Source: Halocatena halophila (GTDB lineage Archaea; Halobacteriota; Halobacteria; Halobacteriales; Haloarculaceae). From it: 64,000 nt of DNA. Made by a program: the position numbers and the translations under genes. Positions within the stretch are counted from its first letter, which is position 1; every line of letters begins with the position of its first letter. Below, piece by piece: positions 59,945 to 64,000 of the stretch. The stretch is taken from NCBI GenBank assembly GCA_027563145.1, contig CP071307.1:682001-746000 (forward strand). Direction: 5' to 3'. Under the pieces are notes generated by a model, which did no database searches, was not told the origin of the DNA, and saw nothing but the letters and a program-made list of their open reading frames with translations.

Positions 59945-60910
59945 ATGAGCCAGCCGACGCCCCCACACGACGGCGGAGATCGAACGATGACGTACGGCAA
60001 AGAGAAAGTGGCGGTCTATCGGACGTATGCGACGCCGCTGACGGGAATTCGAGAAATTCCCGAGTCGTCGTTCGACGGCCGAAACAACACCCTGTTCGGA
60101 CTGGATGTTCGTGTTCAGCTAGAGGGCGAGGAGTTTTTGCCCTCGTTCAGTGAAGGCGACAACAGCAAGGTCGTTGCGACGGATTCGATGAAAAACTTCG
60201 TCCTCCACCACGCTGGTGAGTACACTGGCGCAACAGTGGAGGGATTCTGTTCGTTCATCGGCACGGAGTTCTTAGAGACGTACGGACACGTCGATGCGAT
60301 CGAGGTTTCTGCAACGGAGTTCCCATTCGATGAGCGAGAGGTTCCGACCGAGGATGGTTTCGAACCGAGCGAACTCGTATTCCGTGTTTCCGACGACGAG
60401 TCGGGCTACGGCCAGATTCGGCTCGACCGCGGGGATGACGGTCCCACCATCGTTGAGCAGACCAGCGGTGTCACTGGCCTCGAACTGGTCAAGGTGTCCG
60501 GGAGCTCGTTCACCGAGTACGTCCAGGACGAGTACACGACGCTGCCCGAGCGCGAAGATCGGACGCTGTACATCTCGCTCGACATCTTCTGGACGTACGA
60601 GGACGAGTCCGAGGCACTCGGAGAATCCCCACGACAGTACGTTCCTGCAGAGCAGGTTCGGGACATCGCCCACGTGGTGTTCGATGAGTGTAACTCCAAT
60701 TCGATTCAGGATCTGCTCTACCAGATCGGCCAGCGGGTTCTCGAGCGCTTCGACCAGCTTGAGTCCGTGAGCTTCGAGGCGAACAACCGGACGTGGCTGG
60801 CCGAACGGGACGACCTGGAGGGCAACGCGCGCGTGCTCAAAGAGCCACCACGCCCGACCGGATTCCAGCAGTTCTCAATGACTCACGATGACCTATCGGA
60901 CGACGAATAA
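59945..60910 (+). CDS. uox: Urate oxidase (uricase)
   Basis: A 321-residue cofactor-free oxidase. MTYGKEKVAVYRTYA supplies the catalytic Lys, and VVATDSMKNFVLHHA the Thr of the Thr-Lys dyad. LEQLESVSFEANNRTWL-like text and the two T-fold halves match the family. It oxidises urate to 5-hydroxyisourate. The start is ATG 59945, although an internal ATG at 59987 fits too. It overlaps uraH at TAATG. Confidence 0.9.
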   Translation: MSQPTPPHDGGDRTMTYGKEKVAVYRTYATPLTGIREIPESSFDGRNNTLFGLDVRVQLEGEEFLPSFSEGDNSKVVATDSMKNFVLHHAGEYTGATVEGFCSFIGTEFLETYGHVDAIEVSATEFPFDEREVPTEDGFEPSELVFRVSDDESGYGQIRLDRGDDGPTIVEQTSGVTGLELVKVSGSSFTEYVQDEYTTLPEREDRTLYISLDIFWTYEDESEALGESPRQYVPAEQVRDIAHVVFDECNSNSIQDLLYQIGQRVLERFDQLESVSFEANNRTWLAERDDLEGNARVLKEPPRPTGFQQFSMTHDDLSDDE

Positions 60911-61260
60911 TGAGCGGTGATCTAACGACACACGTGCTCGATACGGGTCGTGAAGGCCCAGCCGCTGGCGTCACGATCACGCTCCAGCGACTCGAGGAAG
61001 ACGGCCAACCCGAAACGATCACCACCGCCGTCACCAACGACGACGGTCGTGTGGATTCTCCCCTGCTCGAAGGGGATGCAATGGTCGCCGGACAGTATCA
61101 GTTGCTGTTCGAGGTCGGCCCGTACTACCGTGAACAACAAAACGAGTCGTCGTTCCTGGAGACAGTTCCGGTCAGATTCGTCATCGACGCGCCAGACGAA
61201 TCGTATCACGTACCGCTGTTATTGTCTCCGGGTGGCTACACCACGTATCGGGGAAGCTAA
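60910..61260 (+). CDS. uraH: 5-hydroxyisourate hydrolase
   Basis: A 116-residue transthyretin-like protein. The opening THVLDTGREGPAAGVTITL and the closing HVPLLLSPGGYTTYRGS, with the family-defining C-terminal YRGS, are present. It hydrolyses 5-hydroxyisourate to OHCU, which UraD decarboxylates. It overlaps the uricase stop by one base. A putative purine permease is encoded next to it on the other strand. Confidence 0.95.
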   Translation: MSGDLTTHVLDTGREGPAAGVTITLQRLEEDGQPETITTAVTNDDGRVDSPLLEGDAMVAGQYQLLFEVGPYYREQQNESSFLETVPVRFVIDAPDESYHVPLLLSPGGYTTYRGS

Positions 61261-61288
61261 GGAACCGAACCGCGTTTTTTTGGATCGA

Positions 61289-62665
61289 TCAGTCGTCGTC
61301 AGTAGCGACCGTTCCGTCCTGCATCGTGGCCTCCGAGGGTGACCCTTCATCCTCAGGAATGAGCAGGTTGAGAACCAACACGGCCAGTCCACCAGTGACG
61401 ACGCCCGACCCAAAGAACGTTCGAACCATCTGCGGGAAGTTCGCGAGCAGCTCCGGCCGAAACGTCACACCGAGTCCGAGCGCCATTGAAACAGCCAGTA
61501 TCGTCAACGAGCGGTTCGTCAGTGGAACTTCCCGGTCGATGATCTGTAGCCCGCTCGTGAAGATCATTGCAAACAGGATCGTCGCGCCCCCACCGAGTAC
61601 TGGCGCGGGCATGGTCGTCACGAGCGCGCTAACCTTCGGAACGAACCCGGCAATGAGAAGTATGCTCCCGGCGATGCCAACCACGTGTCGGCTAGCGACG
61701 CCAGTAAAGCTGATGAGCCCAACGTTCTGTGCGAACGATGTGTTCGGAAATGCCCCGAACAGCGCGGCGATCGCACTCATTGCACCGTCTGCGAAGACGC
61801 CGCCACGGAGCTCGCTCGTTTCTGCCGATCGGCCCGTCGTCGCGATCGTCGCGGAGATATTTCCGACGGTCTCCATCGAGACGATCAGATAGACCGCGGC
61901 GATCGCGAGAATGGCATCAAGATGGAACTCCAGTCCGAACTGCATCGGAACCGGAATGGCGATCCAACCGGCGTTGGCGACCGGTGCGAAATCGACGATT
62001 CCAAAGGAAAGCGCCATCACATAGCCGATCAGAATGCCAAAGAAGACGCTTGCTATCCGCAGGATGCCACGGAAGAACTGGTTTAACACCAGCGTCACGA
62101 GAAACACGGTCCCCGAAATTGTGAGTGCCGTCATCGATGCGTAGTTGCTCACGGTTGCAGGCCCCCCCGAAGCTCCTGCGGCGTAGTCGATCCCCGTTGG
62201 GATGAGCGTGAGCCCGATCAGCATCACGACGACGCCGTTGACGAGCGGTGGAAACAGCACCTCAAACCGCTCGTAGGTGGCGCCGATGGTGAGCTGTACG
62301 ACCGATCCAGCAAGTGCTGCACCAAGGATGGCAGCGAGTCCGTACTGGTTACCAATCACCGTCAGCGTTCCCAGAAACGCAAAACTCGTTCCCATCATGA
62401 TCGGTACCTTGCCACCGATCGGTCCGATTGGATACACCTGTACTAGCGTTGCTGCCCCGGCAATTATCAGTGCAATCTGGACAAGAAACGTTGTGTCGCC
62501 GTCTGATAGACCAAGTGTCGTGGCCAGTATCAACGGAACTGCAACGTTGCCCAGGATCATCGAGAGTACGTGCTGGAAACCAAGCGCCAGCGACTCTCCG
62601 ATCGGTGGTTTGTCCTCAATATCGTAAACCACCTCGGTCTCAGCTGCGTGTTCGCTCTGTGTCAT
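61289..62665 (-). CDS. Nucleobase:cation symporter-2 (xanthine/uracil/urate permease)
   Basis: A 458-residue permease starting MTQSEHAAETEVVYDIEDKP at 62665. About 12-14 spans, with QHVLSMILGNVAVPLILATT, PNTSFAQNVGLISFTGVASR (the NCS2 substrate motif, N-x-G-x4-TG-like) and GGGATILFAMIFTSGLQIID. The Gln in the motif and the adjacent urate genes suggest urate or xanthine. An ATG at 62698 is an alternative start. Confidence 0.9.
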   Translation of the reverse strand: MTQSEHAAETEVVYDIEDKPPIGESLALGFQHVLSMILGNVAVPLILATTLGLSDGDTTFLVQIALIIAGAATLVQVYPIGPIGGKVPIMMGTSFAFLGTLTVIGNQYGLAAILGAALAGSVVQLTIGATYERFEVLFPPLVNGVVVMLIGLTLIPTGIDYAAGASGGPATVSNYASMTALTISGTVFLVTLVLNQFFRGILRIASVFFGILIGYVMALSFGIVDFAPVANAGWIAIPVPMQFGLEFHLDAILAIAAVYLIVSMETVGNISATIATTGRSAETSELRGGVFADGAMSAIAALFGAFPNTSFAQNVGLISFTGVASRHVVGIAGSILLIAGFVPKVSALVTTMPAPVLGGGATILFAMIFTSGLQIIDREVPLTNRSLTILAVSMALGLGVTFRPELLANFPQMVRTFFGSGVVTGGLAVLVLNLLIPEDEGSPSEATMQDGTVATDDD

Positions 62666-62831
62666 GCGAAACCTACGCAAGTTCTCTCTTACTATCAAAT
62701 AAATATATTTTAATTTACTTTACCTATAATAAGGGAAATTAATCATCGACTGGGATCGTTCGGTGTTGATTGGCCACTCGTAGGGTGTTATTCGGACATA
62801 CTTTTTTGGTGATTGCTTCCTATCGGAGTCC

Positions 62832-64000
<1,169 letters not shown>

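Overview
The window is a piece of a haloarchaeal (class Halobacteria) genome, probably the main chromosome. The evidence is strongly acidic predicted proteins, Orc1/Cdc6 initiators, the small subunit of the archaeal D-family DNA polymerase, a bacterio-opsin-activator (Bat) type HTH protein, archaeosine-precursor genes, Tat signals on secreted proteins, and housekeeping genes such as the ribonucleotide reductase operon. By eye the base composition is nearer 50-55% G+C than the 60-67% of many haloarchaea, with local AT-rich patches. I cannot name the species.

Layout: 1-779 N-terminal part of an Orc1/Cdc6-like ATPase; 1030-5344 glpABC (glycerol-3-phosphate dehydrogenase); 5388-8958 small membrane protein, MFS carrier, DNA polymerase D small subunit and a mini zinc-ribbon protein; 9029-11872 a ParA-type ATPase with a small putative DNA-binding partner and about 1.5 kb of DNA filled with ACTGT/ACAGT half-sites; 11907-16262 quinone oxidoreductase, queC-queE-queD and a J-like membrane protein; 16590-21310 glycosyltransferase, site-2 protease, P450; 21385-24440 Bat-type regulator, IS5-type transposase relic, orc1, a replication origin and a broken second copy of the Bat-type gene; 24674-31864 DUF302, cydAB, wHTH protein, ParB-like protein, nitroreductase, sodium symporter; 32223-38004 PhoX-type phosphatase and a zinc/manganese-type ABC transporter; 38074-46953 assorted oxidoreductases and a small sugar/uronate locus with a dead racemase-like gene; 47358-52837 ZIP carrier, GNAT, SPFH protein, MscS channel and an FNT channel fused to stress domains; 52897-56816 nrdB-nrdA-nrdR; 56950-58819 thioesterase and membrane proteins; 59272-62665 a urate catabolism set with its permease; 62832-end malic enzyme (truncated by the window).

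The most striking item is the ParA locus. Half-sites ACTGT or ACAGT (with variants such as ACCGT, ACGGT, GCTGT) recur at exactly 9-bp intervals, in direct and inverted orientation, in runs of up to eight. About 70 units lie in the 1.5 kb upstream of parA. Short arrays with the same 9-bp phase sit downstream of the parA operon (9029-9095) and in three remote intergenic gaps (19863-19912, 41705-41769, 57529-57560). This resembles in principle the delta/omega partition systems of Gram-positive plasmids, where a ribbon-helix-helix protein binds phased short repeats at both centromere and promoters, but the repeat and the proteins differ. I propose a chromosome-borne archaeal partition/regulation system.

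The second replication feature is an origin (23739-24120) next to orc1. It has four or five repeats with a TTTTCCTGAGTTAT core, one inverted, around AT-rich DNA. This origin module is bracketed by about 150-bp direct repeats left by duplication of the Bat-type gene, with a decayed IS5-type transposase between them.
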